Shown here piece after piece: positions 1 to 6,807 of a stretch of 8,405 bases of DNA. The stretch is from contig JAISWV010000165.1 in the NCBI GenBank assembly GCA_031270755.1, positions 1 through 8,405 of the forward strand, written 5' to 3'. This DNA is from Synergistaceae bacterium (GTDB taxonomy: Bacteria > Synergistota > Synergistia > Synergistales > Aminobacteriaceae). The notes beneath the pieces were generated by a model. The model saw only the letters and a list, made by a program, of their open reading frames with translations. It ran no database searches and was not told the origin of the DNA. Position 1 is the first letter of the stretch. Each line of letters opens with the position of its first letter. The position numbers and the translations under genes are program-made.

Positions 1-88
1 AGAAATCCCCCCGAAAAGGAAGAAAAAAAGCCATGTTTGCGGTGTACTTTTGTCATAAAAGTTAAATCTTTGTGGAAAAAGCTCTTAA
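1..88. other. Leading stretch with no supported gene
   Basis: All three forward frames hold only short ORFs here. ATG 33 has AGGA upstream but its frame stops after ten codons. No convincing promoter was found. The region may contain a decayed 5' end of ssb. Confidence 0.4.
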
Positions 89-457
89 TGCGGAAATAGG
101 AAAGTTAATCAGCGTTTCCGTAAAGATCAGCAAACGGGGAAATTTGTCGATCTCCCCTCTACCTGGTACAACGTTATCACCTTTGATGACCTGAACTCGG
201 TGCTTCTTGGAGTTGCGAAGGGGGTGGCCGTGTGTGTCGAGGGAAGGCCGGTTTTGAATCCGTATATAAGAAAAACCGGGGAACCGGCAGTGAGCGTGAC
301 GATTTTCGCAAAGTGGATTGCGCTGGGATGTCACGATAAAAAGTTCGTTGAGAGCGGAATGCCGCCTGTCGAAGCATTTGAGCCTGAAGGCGGGCAGACT
401 TGGGACGGAATGACGGATTTTGACGATTATGGCTCCGATGAGGAAATTCCCTTTTGA
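89..457 (+). CDS. ssb: Single-stranded DNA-binding protein (SSB), N-terminus missing or frameshifted
   Basis: SSB coats single-stranded DNA during replication or transfer and recruits partners through its acidic tail. The frame is open from 89 to the TGA at 455-457. It reads an OB-fold-like stretch (VNQRF, KDQQTGKFVDLPSTWYNVI, then VCVEGRPVLNPYI) and ends in DDYGSDEEIPF, the hallmark acidic SSB tail with terminal Pro-Phe. The only standard start in frame is GTG at 200, which has no ribosome binding site and would cut away the conserved TWYNV strand. A TAA at 86-88 closes the frame upstream, so the usual first 30 or so residues are missing. Neither other upstream frame looks like an SSB N-terminus, so a single indel does not obviously repair it. 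It may be a 5'-truncated pseudogene, a frameshifted gene or a sequence error. Family identity is secure; functionality is not. Confidence 0.75.
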   Translation, partial: CGNRKVNQRFRKDQQTGKFVDLPSTWYNVITFDDLNSVLLGVAKGVAVCVEGRPVLNPYIRKTGEPAVSVTIFAKWIALGCHDKKFVESGMPPVEAFEPEGGQTWDGMTDFDDYGSDEEIPF

Positions 458-502
458 GGCTAAGAAAAGTTGTTTACTCGATTGAGCGGAAGAAGCGGAG
501 CA

Positions 503-676
503 ATGAAATTTCAATGTTTCGTCCGGCGAAGATATGTCGAATTTTCGCACGGCATACAGGCAATCAACGGGTTCGGCTGCGAGAAATGCGTATGTCTCCA
601 TCATCATTGTCCGGGGCCGGTGGAGGTTCCCGTGGAGCCGCCGGCAGCGGAGCAATTAAAGCTATTTGAATCGTGA
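503..676 (+). CDS. Small cysteine-rich protein with a putative beta-clamp-binding C-terminus
   Basis: This 57-residue ORF lies between ssb and the secretin gene. I do not recognise its family. It contains a Cys/His cluster at residues 26-36 (C26, C29, C31, three His, C36), which could bind a metal. After a Pro/Glu linker it ends in EQLKLFES. QLKLF (51-55) fits the QLxLF pentapeptide by which many replication and repair proteins bind the bacterial sliding clamp; that role is inferred from the motif alone. ATG 503 is preferred, with GGAAG at 488-492 about 10 bases upstream; an alternative TTG at 470 would add 11 residues. The stop at 674-676 lies just before the secretin ribosome binding site, consistent with cotranscription. 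Its small size keeps confidence moderate. Confidence 0.5.
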   Translation: MKFQCFVRRRYVEFSHGIQAINGFGCEKCVCLHHHCPGPVEVPVEPPAAEQLKLFES

Positions 677-677
677 G

Positions 678-684
678 AAAGGAG
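678..684 (+). promoter_or_regulatory. Ribosome binding site fixing the secretin TTG start
   Basis: AAAGGAG sits 8 bases before TTG 693. This favours 693 over the in-frame TTG at 666, and also places a signal peptide directly at the N-terminus. Confidence 0.7.
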
Positions 685-692
685 AAATCAGC

Positions 693-2417
693 TTGAGATT
701 GAAAAAAGGAAGAATATTTTTGCTTGTGTTCACGCTGTGCTGTGTTTTTTCGGCGTTTTCGGTGTCCAGTGTCGAGGCGGCGCAAACGATGGCGATGATG
801 CAGTATTCCGGGAATCTGGGAGATGTATTGCGCACGATCATGTCTCAGTGGGGGAAAAACATCGTGTTTGGCTCGGAGGTAGACAATATCCAGATTTCGC
901 TGCAAATCGAGGCGTCCGGGCTGGAAGAGCTTTTGAGCATGATCGAAATTGCGGCGAACGTCGAAATTTCGGAAATCGGAAAGGACAACTACACGGTCAA
1001 GACGTTTTCGGAGGCGCAAAGAATCCGCGATTCGGCGAATTCGGAGAGGGATAGGGCGGCGCTCGCGGAAAAGAACCAACGGGAGCTGGAGAGTGAAAAG
1101 CAACGGTCGTTCAACGACACGCTGAATCGGTTGAAAGGAACCGTGGTGCGGATGTTCGACGTGAAGTTCGTCGCCGTGGAAGACCTCGAACAGGCAATTC
1201 AGGAGGTTCTCGGCGACGACTTCAAGGATGTGGTGCGGGTCAAGTCGCTGTCGGTCGGGGGAGTACGCAATTACAGCTCCATACTGGTGAGCGCCCCCAA
1301 CACGGACATCATCGACAGAGTGGGAGACCTCATTAAGAGCATAGATCGCGAGAAGCCGCTTATCGAGATTGAGGCGTTGTTCGTGGAGGTGACTTTGAAC
1401 AACCAAGACGAACTCGGCCTGGAATGGTCGCTGCTGCCGAACGCGCTTGAGTATCAGGAGATTCCTGTTCAGCTCAACAGTTCGATGGGAGACCTCTTTG
1501 AGGGGCGGTATTTGGGCCGGTTTGTCAGGACGAGCGGGGCCAGCGCCGCCGCGCAGCTCAGGCAGCTCGCCGAAAGCGGGAAGGGCCGGGTGCTGTCAAA
1601 CACGAAGCTGCGCACGATGAGCGGCAGGAAGTCGTACTTCACGAGCGAGACGCAGGAGCCGATCATGTCTATCAACGGAGACAGCGAGGTGCGGGTCGAT
1701 TACAAGAACGTCGGTATCTCTCTGGAGGCGCTCGCGACGGTATTGGACGACAAATCAATTTATATGAAAGTCATTCCCCGGTCCTCGTCCATAACAGGGG
1801 AGAAAGTATTGAAGGATTCGATAGCGCCGCAGATTTCTGAACGCCGAGTAGAAGCGGAAGTTATTTTGAACCCGAACGAAACGATGGTTATTAGCGGACT
1901 GATGTACGACCGGGATTTCACGACTCGGACCCGTGTCCCTGTTTTGTCGTCCATCCCGCTTGTGGGGGAACTTTTCCGTTCAAGCGAAAAGCGGAACGAG
2001 CGTTATCAAATTTTTATTTATCTGCGTCCGCGACTGATCGACGTGAAAGCCGGAGCTTCCGGCGATATCGATGCGAACGAGGAGATTTCCAAGATTTGGG
2101 AACGTTACAGCAAACTCAGCGGTATTCAGGCGGCGAACACGCTCGCGCCCCGGATGGGCGACGCGACGGGCAGCGCGTCAAATCCGAAGGGAGAGGCTGT
2201 CCGGGAAAAGACATCTGACCAGGTTCAGAATCCCGAATCGCCGGAGGAGGCGCGGAAAGAAAAGACAAAGGTTGATGAAGAGGAAGCTGCGCGTCTGGCG
2301 AGAATAGAGGAACTCGAATCCAAGACCGGCATACGCCTTCGCCGCCGTAACAGGCCAGCGAACGAAGTCGGCAAAAAATTCGAGTCGATGACTGAGCATT
2401 ATCGGCGAGATCGGTGA
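693..2417 (+). CDS. Outer-membrane secretin (GspD/PilQ/PilN family)
   Basis: Secretins form the ring-shaped outer-membrane channel of type II secretion systems, type IV pili and the thin pili of some conjugative plasmids. From TTG 693 the protein has 574 residues. It starts with a Sec signal peptide (RLKK, hydrophobic core, likely cut near VEA-AQ around residue 30; no lipobox). A secretin/TonB short N-terminal (STN, N0) domain covers roughly 32-110, followed by a charged coiled-coil-like stretch at 108-150 and one N1-like domain at about 150-220. The secretin domain starts at IEIEALFVEV (about 224) and carries VPVLSSIPLVGELFR (about 415-429), the C-terminal secretin signature. After about residue 449 comes an unusual, highly charged tail of some 125 residues. 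An upstream TTG at 666 would add nine residues ahead of the signal sequence and is less likely. The ATPase gene follows after 23 bases. The family is clear; whether it serves secretion, a pilus or conjugation is not. Confidence 0.9.
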   Translation: MRLKKGRIFLLVFTLCCVFSAFSVSSVEAAQTMAMMQYSGNLGDVLRTIMSQWGKNIVFGSEVDNIQISLQIEASGLEELLSMIEIAANVEISEIGKDNYTVKTFSEAQRIRDSANSERDRAALAEKNQRELESEKQRSFNDTLNRLKGTVVRMFDVKFVAVEDLEQAIQEVLGDDFKDVVRVKSLSVGGVRNYSSILVSAPNTDIIDRVGDLIKSIDREKPLIEIEALFVEVTLNNQDELGLEWSLLPNALEYQEIPVQLNSSMGDLFEGRYLGRFVRTSGASAAAQLRQLAESGKGRVLSNTKLRTMSGRKSYFTSETQEPIMSINGDSEVRVDYKNVGISLEALATVLDDKSIYMKVIPRSSSITGEKVLKDSIAPQISERRVEAEVILNPNETMVISGLMYDRDFTTRTRVPVLSSIPLVGELFRSSEKRNERYQIFIYLRPRLIDVKAGASGDIDANEEISKIWERYSKLSGIQAANTLAPRMGDATGSASNPKGEAVREKTSDQVQNPESPEEARKEKTKVDEEEAARLARIEELESKTGIRLRRRNRPANEVGKKFESMTEHYRRDR

Positions 2418-2426
2418 GAGGTGAGC

Positions 2427-2434
2427 GGAGGTGA
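2427..2434 (+). promoter_or_regulatory. Strong ribosome binding site for the TTG-started ATPase
   Basis: GGAGGTGA, a near-perfect anti-16S match, ends 6 bases before TTG 2441. It supports the rare TTG start and efficient translation of the ATPase just downstream of the secretin stop codon. Confidence 0.75.
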
Positions 2435-2440
2435 ACAGAC

Positions 2441-4324
2441 TTGAAACGAGTAGATGAGTGGGTGCCTATCCTGCGGGAAATGCCGCGGATAGGGGAACTT
2501 TTGATCCGCCGTGGAAAAATCACCGAGGAGCAGCTTTCGATCGCTCTCAGGACGCAAAAGGAGACTTCGAAGGGTTCCAAGATGATAGGCGAGGTGTTGG
2601 TGGAAAGCGGCAACTTGAATGAGAGCGAACTTCTGGCGCTTTTCTCGGACGAGCTGGGCATCCCGTATATACAAAATCTGTCTCGCCGCGTGATGGAGAC
2701 AAACGGCATCAAGATAACCCGCGAGACATATGATTTGCTATATAAACTTTGCCCCTTGAGTTTTCTGGAAGCGGAAGAGTATCTCCCCTATCAGTCGGAA
2801 ATAGTGGAAGACGAAAACGGAGATCATGTCTGGAATGTTTACTGTTTTGCGTGGACCCCCTGGAGCTACGTCAAAATCATGGAGCGGTTTCACCAATTGT
2901 TTTTGCAGTACGGCTCGTTAAGCGAAGAAGCGGAGGCGCAGACTGATACCGCGAAATTCCCGATTGCGAATGTCACCCATTTGAATATGTACATCACTCT
3001 TGCCCGGCGCAGCGACATTCTGCGGACGATCGAGGAATTGAAGGAATTCCATAATTCTCGGACTCAGAACGTGGAAGTGGAAAGCGTGTATGCGAATGTG
3101 CGGACGTTTTGGGACATCGTGAATTTCGGCATACAGACGAAATGCAGCGACATACACATCTTTCCGAGCAACGCTAACGGCGGTTTGGCAGTACGGTTTC
3201 GCCGGGACGGGGATTTGGAGGTGGAGGACAGATTTTGTTTCGGCAGCGAAAGGTTTCCGATGGCAAAGTATGAAGAATTCGCCAATGTTATTTTTAATGA
3301 GGCGAAAATACAGAGCCACGAGAAAAACGTCATGGCCTTGGACGGCTCGCTTCAGTATTCGACGGGCGGTACGACCTATGATATGCGGATCGCTTCTATC
3401 CCGATATTGATGGGACAGAGGGTGATCGGCCCGAAACTGACTATCCGTATTCTCTATAAAAGCAACACGCGGGATATCACCGGAATAGGAATGCTGCCCG
3501 GTCAGCTCGATGTTGTGAGGCGGCTTTACGCGAAGTCGGAAGGATTGACGTTGTTGACCGGACCGACTTCCTGCGGGAAAACGACGACGATTTACGCTAT
3601 TTTGAGCCGATTGGATTTGTTGCGTCAGTGCTGCTATACGATCGAGAATCCTGTCGAATACGACCTGCCCTACGCTGCCCAGATTCAGGTGGACGAGAAG
3701 TCGGGATTGAGCTTTGCCAATATTCTGCGGAACATCCTTCGGCAGGACCCGGACATCGTTTTCGTCGGGGAAATGCGCGACAGCGAGTCTGTGGAGTCAG
3801 TGGTTCATATCGCGAATACGGGACATACCGTGTTGTCCACGATCCACGCGAACAGCGCGTACAAGGTTCCGCAAAGGCTCATGAATATGGGAATCGCGCC
3901 CCATCAAATATTTTCGTCGCTGAACCTGGTCATTTCGCAGCGATTGGTACACCGCAACTGTTCATATTGTTTAAAGGACTACAAGCCTACGGAATTCGAG
4001 GTGAAATTGCTCGGATTGGAGCTGGGTATGAACTATAAGCACAGCGTCGGGATAGTGGACGGCGAGACCTGCCCGAACTGTGGCGGGAGGGGATACGTGG
4101 GGCGTACCGGGATTTTCGAGATATTGCCTGTGGCGATGTACCCCGAATGGGAACGCCATGCGGACACGCCGGAAAGCATTAAAGCGTTTTTTACCTCGAT
4201 AGAAGAGAACGGGGAGAAGCTGTATCCCGAAATAATGGACGACGCGAGAACCAAGATGCGGATGGGCGAGATTTCGCCGAGGTCTTTGGCGTCGGTGTTT
4301 TCCCGGCTCGAAATCAGGGACTGA
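2441..4324 (+). CDS. GspE/PilB-family secretion or pilus-assembly ATPase
   Basis: These cytoplasmic hexameric ATPases power pilus or pseudopilus assembly through an inner-membrane platform protein. The 627-residue product has an MshEN/GspE N-terminal-like region at about 12-75 (RIGELLIRRGKITEEQLS). The conserved central start CSDIHIF is at 235-241. The Walker A loop GPTSCGKT is at 374-381, with catalytic K380; SC replaces the usual GS. RQDPDIVFVGEMRD (434-447) covers the Walker B region, and the His box TGHTVLSTIHAN contains H469. Two CxxC pairs (CSYC 507-510, CPNC 544-547) form the zinc-binding tetracysteine typical of GspE/PilB and absent from PilT-type retraction ATPases. The protein is longer than common GspE (about 500), mainly through an unfamiliar segment at about 80-220. 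All catalytic motifs are intact. The partner platform protein (GspF/PilC) is not in this window. Confidence 0.93.
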   Translation: MKRVDEWVPILREMPRIGELLIRRGKITEEQLSIALRTQKETSKGSKMIGEVLVESGNLNESELLALFSDELGIPYIQNLSRRVMETNGIKITRETYDLLYKLCPLSFLEAEEYLPYQSEIVEDENGDHVWNVYCFAWTPWSYVKIMERFHQLFLQYGSLSEEAEAQTDTAKFPIANVTHLNMYITLARRSDILRTIEELKEFHNSRTQNVEVESVYANVRTFWDIVNFGIQTKCSDIHIFPSNANGGLAVRFRRDGDLEVEDRFCFGSERFPMAKYEEFANVIFNEAKIQSHEKNVMALDGSLQYSTGGTTYDMRIASIPILMGQRVIGPKLTIRILYKSNTRDITGIGMLPGQLDVVRRLYAKSEGLTLLTGPTSCGKTTTIYAILSRLDLLRQCCYTIENPVEYDLPYAAQIQVDEKSGLSFANILRNILRQDPDIVFVGEMRDSESVESVVHIANTGHTVLSTIHANSAYKVPQRLMNMGIAPHQIFSSLNLVISQRLVHRNCSYCLKDYKPTEFEVKLLGLELGMNYKHSVGIVDGETCPNCGGRGYVGRTGIFEILPVAMYPEWERHADTPESIKAFFTSIEENGEKLYPEIMDDARTKMRMGEISPRSLASVFSRLEIRD

Positions 4325-4328
4325 AAAA

Positions 4329-5021
4329 ATGACGATGGAGAAACGGAAAGAAACGGGAGCGCGGAAACGCCGCGGATATGCGTTGCTTGTCGCTTTGGCG
4401 ATGATGGTGTTAATTTTCGTCGTTTCGGCGGGAGTCGCTATTTTCCTGCGCGCGCAGTTCGATGTTATCGCTTCGCGCACGGCCAGACTGCGGTGGGCCG
4501 TTCTGGAAGTGACGGAAGTCCTGGTTCGCCAGCTCGTCATTTACTCAAGCGGGGTGAACGAGTATTACCGCGCGTTGGAAGACAAAAGCCGTTCGGACGG
4601 AGAAAGGGAGGAATTAAAGTCCGTCGCGCTGGCGCGGTGGTTCAGCCGAGAGGAACTCGAAGCGCGCAACGGGAGCGGCTACGCCTACGAGGAAGTCCGC
4701 GAAAAATTCGGCCCGACAAAATTCGGCGCGGCGGACGATGTTTTGAATTCGTCGTTATTGCGAATCGCGAAATTCGAGCTGAGTATTCCCGGCGAGGATG
4801 CGGTGTACGACTTGGGAGGTTTTTTGGTTGCCGGTAGGCTGATCATCGAAATCGAGATGGAAGAGGGAGCCTTGCTCGGCCTGTTTTCAAAAGGGAATAA
4901 AAGGTACGGCAAAGGGGTGGGGACTCGTTTGACCGTAACGGAGATGTGGGACAAGGGCGGGGTCGTCGTGACGATCCCGATCAAGATCGAAGGGGATGGG
5001 AAAAATTTTTGGACGAACTAA
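4329..5021 (+). CDS. Pilin-like single-pass membrane protein (GspK/PilX-type minor pseudopilin candidate)
   Basis: A 230-residue protein starting at ATG 4329, eight bases after AGGGA (4316-4320). Its basic leader KRKETGARKRRG is followed at once by a hydrophobic helix (YALLVALAMMVLIFVVSAG). This is the layout of a type III prepilin signal, with possible prepilin-peptidase cleavage after G16. Position +5 of the mature protein is Val rather than the Glu of major pilins, as in GspK and some PilX-type minor pilins that cap pilus tips. The rest is a soluble domain of about 185 residues that I cannot assign; it is largely charged, with alternating helical and beta-like stretches. It follows the ATPase by four bases and overlaps trbF by 26. 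No major pilin or prepilin peptidase is visible here. A plain membrane anchor protein of the transfer apparatus is the alternative. Confidence 0.6.
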   Translation: MTMEKRKETGARKRRGYALLVALAMMVLIFVVSAGVAIFLRAQFDVIASRTARLRWAVLEVTEVLVRQLVIYSSGVNEYYRALEDKSRSDGEREELKSVALARWFSREELEARNGSGYAYEEVREKFGPTKFGAADDVLNSSLLRIAKFELSIPGEDAVYDLGGFLVAGRLIIEIEMEEGALLGLFSKGNKRYGKGVGTRLTVTEMWDKGGVVVTIPIKIEGDGKNFWTN

Positions 5022-5739
5022 ACCGAAGGCCGTCCCGGCTGAAGAAAAAGCAATTCGGCAGCCGGAGGCCGATTCGAGAAACATGTCGCCGTTCATTGCC
5101 GGAATGAACGAGTATATGGAGCGGTACGGCAGCCTGGTCAACATCGCTTCGACGTGGCGGCGGATCAGCTTTATTCTCTCGCTGCTTTGCGTGTTGTGCG
5201 TCTTGTCCGTGATTTTTACGTCAAAAAGCGTGAAGACCGTGCCTTTTATCGTCCAGGTGGACCGTCACGGGTATGAGATAGCGATAAAGCCGGTCGAGGC
5301 GTCGGGCATAGACGACAGGCTCATTATTTCGCGGTTGGGGAGATTCATCACGAATATCAGGACCGTGCTGAACGACGACGTGGCGCAGTTGGTTTACATC
5401 GACTTCGTTTACAAGTCCGTTCCGAACGGAAGCGCGGCGTACAAAAAGGTCATCGACTTTTATCAGAAGAACAATCCTCTTTTGATTGCGGAGAAGGGTA
5501 AGACGGCGATCTTCGTGGAATTGAAGTCCATTTTGCCGCTGGGAAATTCCGGGAAGACCTGGCGGGGCGAGTGGGAAGAGAAGCGTATGAATGTAGGAAG
5601 TTTGGTTTCGGTCAAAAGTTTCACGGGCATTTTTGAAATAGAGGTGAGCCCGCCGAGCGCGATAAAAGACATTATGGAGAACCCGTTGGGTCTGTTCGTA
5701 ACGGATTTTAATGTGACGGAAGAGTTGAAAAACAAGTAA
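4996..5739 (+). CDS. trbF: TrbF/VirB8-family conjugative transfer protein
   Basis: VirB8/TrbF proteins are bitopic inner-membrane scaffold components of type IV secretion systems with a periplasmic NTF2-like domain. This 247-residue protein has a cytoplasmic N-terminus with the family's MNEYMERYGSLVNIASTWR block (37-55), one transmembrane helix at about 56-74, and then VPFIVQVDRHGYEIAIKPVE (82-101), which opens the periplasmic domain as in TrbF. Length is normal for the family. Start ATG 4996 lies inside the end of the pilin-like gene (26-base overlap); a purine run AGGGG abuts it without the usual spacer, so translational coupling is likely. An internal ATG near 5083 is possible but would remove the normal N-terminal tail. 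trbG follows after 13 bases, the conserved trbF-trbG order. Confidence 0.85.
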   Translation: MGKIFGRTKPKAVPAEEKAIRQPEADSRNMSPFIAGMNEYMERYGSLVNIASTWRRISFILSLLCVLCVLSVIFTSKSVKTVPFIVQVDRHGYEIAIKPVEASGIDDRLIISRLGRFITNIRTVLNDDVAQLVYIDFVYKSVPNGSAAYKKVIDFYQKNNPLLIAEKGKTAIFVELKSILPLGNSGKTWRGEWEEKRMNVGSLVSVKSFTGIFEIEVSPPSAIKDIMENPLGLFVTDFNVTEELKNK

Positions 5740-5743
5740 GGAG
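5738..5743 (+). promoter_or_regulatory. Ribosome binding site for the GTG-started trbG
   Basis: AAGGAG overlaps the trbF stop codon and lies 9 bases before GTG 5753. It supports the GTG start, which places a signal peptide at the N-terminus. Confidence 0.65.
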
Positions 5744-5752
5744 CGGAGCCGA

Positions 5753-6793
5753 GTGAGAAAAAGTTGGATCATTTTATGGGTTATGGCAATATCCGTTTTT
5801 TGCCCGATGAGCGGTGTTTTTGCGGCCGATACCGAACTGGACAGCGGTATCGCGTCTCTGCTGGAGCAGGAAGAATTGCCGGCAGTGACAGCGGGGACGA
5901 GCTGGGAGCTTGTGGAGCAATATTACCAGAACACGGAGCCGGCGACGCAGGGAGAGGTGTCCGCGCGGGCATGGCTGGATCAGGAGCTGGCCATTAACTA
6001 TATGGACACAAAAGAGGATTTGGACATACGGGAAATCGACAAGCGGGCGAAGGAACTCGTGAAGGAGTTCCAGAAGGCGACCGGAGCTGCCGAACCCGTA
6101 CATGGCGGCAACGGGGCGATACGCTTCACGTACAGCTCTTATACGCCGAAGATATTGTGTCGTCCGATGCGGGTTACCGACATTATCTTACAGCCCGGCG
6201 AGAAGGTGACGGGCGTCCACGCGGGAGACACGGTGAGGTGGACCTACACGCCGGGGACGAGCGGGAGCGGCGGGAACGCGGTGGTGCACGTCATGGTGAA
6301 GCCTCTGGCTCCCGACATTTCTACAAACTTGGTCGTGCATACGGACAGGCGCGTGTACAACTTCGACTTGGTATCCTCCGCCAACGATTTTTTCCCTTCC
6401 GTTTCTTTTGGTTATCCAGAGGATGAAATGAAACTTTGGGATGCCTTCATTGCGGACAAGCGTAACGCCGAAGGCAATACGCTGAACGAGGTTGCGGTGG
6501 ACCCGGAGAATCTGAATTTCAACTATGAGATACGGGGCTCGCAGCCGTGGAAACCGATTCGAGTCTGGGACGACGGCCGGCAGGTGTACATCCAGATGCC
6601 GAAGGGCTGGCAGAAGTCGGGAATGGAAGCGCCCGTGTTGCTCGTCTATGACCGCAAAAAAGAGCGTATCGCGAATTACCGGATAAAGAAGGATTTGATC
6701 GTCTGCGATTCTTTGTTCGCGGAGAAGAGTGCGCTTATCGCCGGTACGGGAAATCGGCAGGACAGGGTTGTCATTTTGAAAAAGAAAGGCTAG
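5753..6793 (+). CDS. trbG: TrbG/VirB9-family conjugative transfer protein
   Basis: VirB9/TrbG is a periplasmic and outer-membrane-associated part of the core complex of type IV secretion systems, normally working with VirB7 and VirB10. The 346-residue product has a Sec signal peptide (hydrophobic 5-18, likely cleavage after A24 in VFA-AD), then a poorly conserved acidic, helical segment (25-115). The VirB9 N-terminal beta domain follows, with LQPGEK (146-151), GDTVRW, HVMVKP (from H179) and TDRR (197-200). Its C-terminal domain contains WKPIRVWDDGRQVYIQMP (266-283) and NYRIKKDLIVCDSLF, matching the TrbG pattern of WKPxRVxDDGR followed by NYRV and VDRLF. Length is typical or slightly long. The VirB10/TrbI partner is not the next gene, which is unusual. 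Confidence 0.9.
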   Translation: MRKSWIILWVMAISVFCPMSGVFAADTELDSGIASLLEQEELPAVTAGTSWELVEQYYQNTEPATQGEVSARAWLDQELAINYMDTKEDLDIREIDKRAKELVKEFQKATGAAEPVHGGNGAIRFTYSSYTPKILCRPMRVTDIILQPGEKVTGVHAGDTVRWTYTPGTSGSGGNAVVHVMVKPLAPDISTNLVVHTDRRVYNFDLVSSANDFFPSVSFGYPEDEMKLWDAFIADKRNAEGNTLNEVAVDPENLNFNYEIRGSQPWKPIRVWDDGRQVYIQMPKGWQKSGMEAPVLLVYDRKKERIANYRIKKDLIVCDSLFAEKSALIAGTGNRQDRVVILKKKG

Positions 6794-6799
6794 AGGGGG
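6794..6799 (+). promoter_or_regulatory. Ribosome binding site for the GTG-started exported protein
   Basis: AGGGGG begins at the trbG stop codon and is 8 bases before GTG 6808. It fixes the start so that the protein begins with a clean signal peptide. Confidence 0.6.
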
Positions 6800-6807
6800 C
6801 GTTCAAG

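Noticed and set aside
37..59. Sigma-70-type promoter (TTGCGG and CATAAA)
   Set aside because: The gap between the two hexamers is only 11 bases, too short for a standard promoter.
454..669. Alternative 71-codon forward ORF overlapping the small cysteine-rich gene
   Set aside because: It has a TTG start within the ssb stop region, a low-complexity C-terminus and no ribosome binding site; the frame with the Cys cluster and QLKLF is more convincing.
693..785. Lipoprotein signal on the secretin, as in R64 PilN
   Set aside because: The cysteines at residues 16-17 are not preceded by a lipobox pattern, and an AxA-type site near residue 30 fits a normal Sec signal better.
564..1406. Long 280-codon ORF on the minus strand
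   Set aside because: It lies opposite the secretin gene, has Arg/His/Leu-rich low-complexity sequence typical of an antisense shadow, and has no recognisable domain.
2116..2712. 198-codon minus-strand ORF across the secretin-ATPase junction
   Set aside because: It spans two well-supported genes and their ribosome binding site, and is Ser/Pro/Arg-rich without domain similarity.
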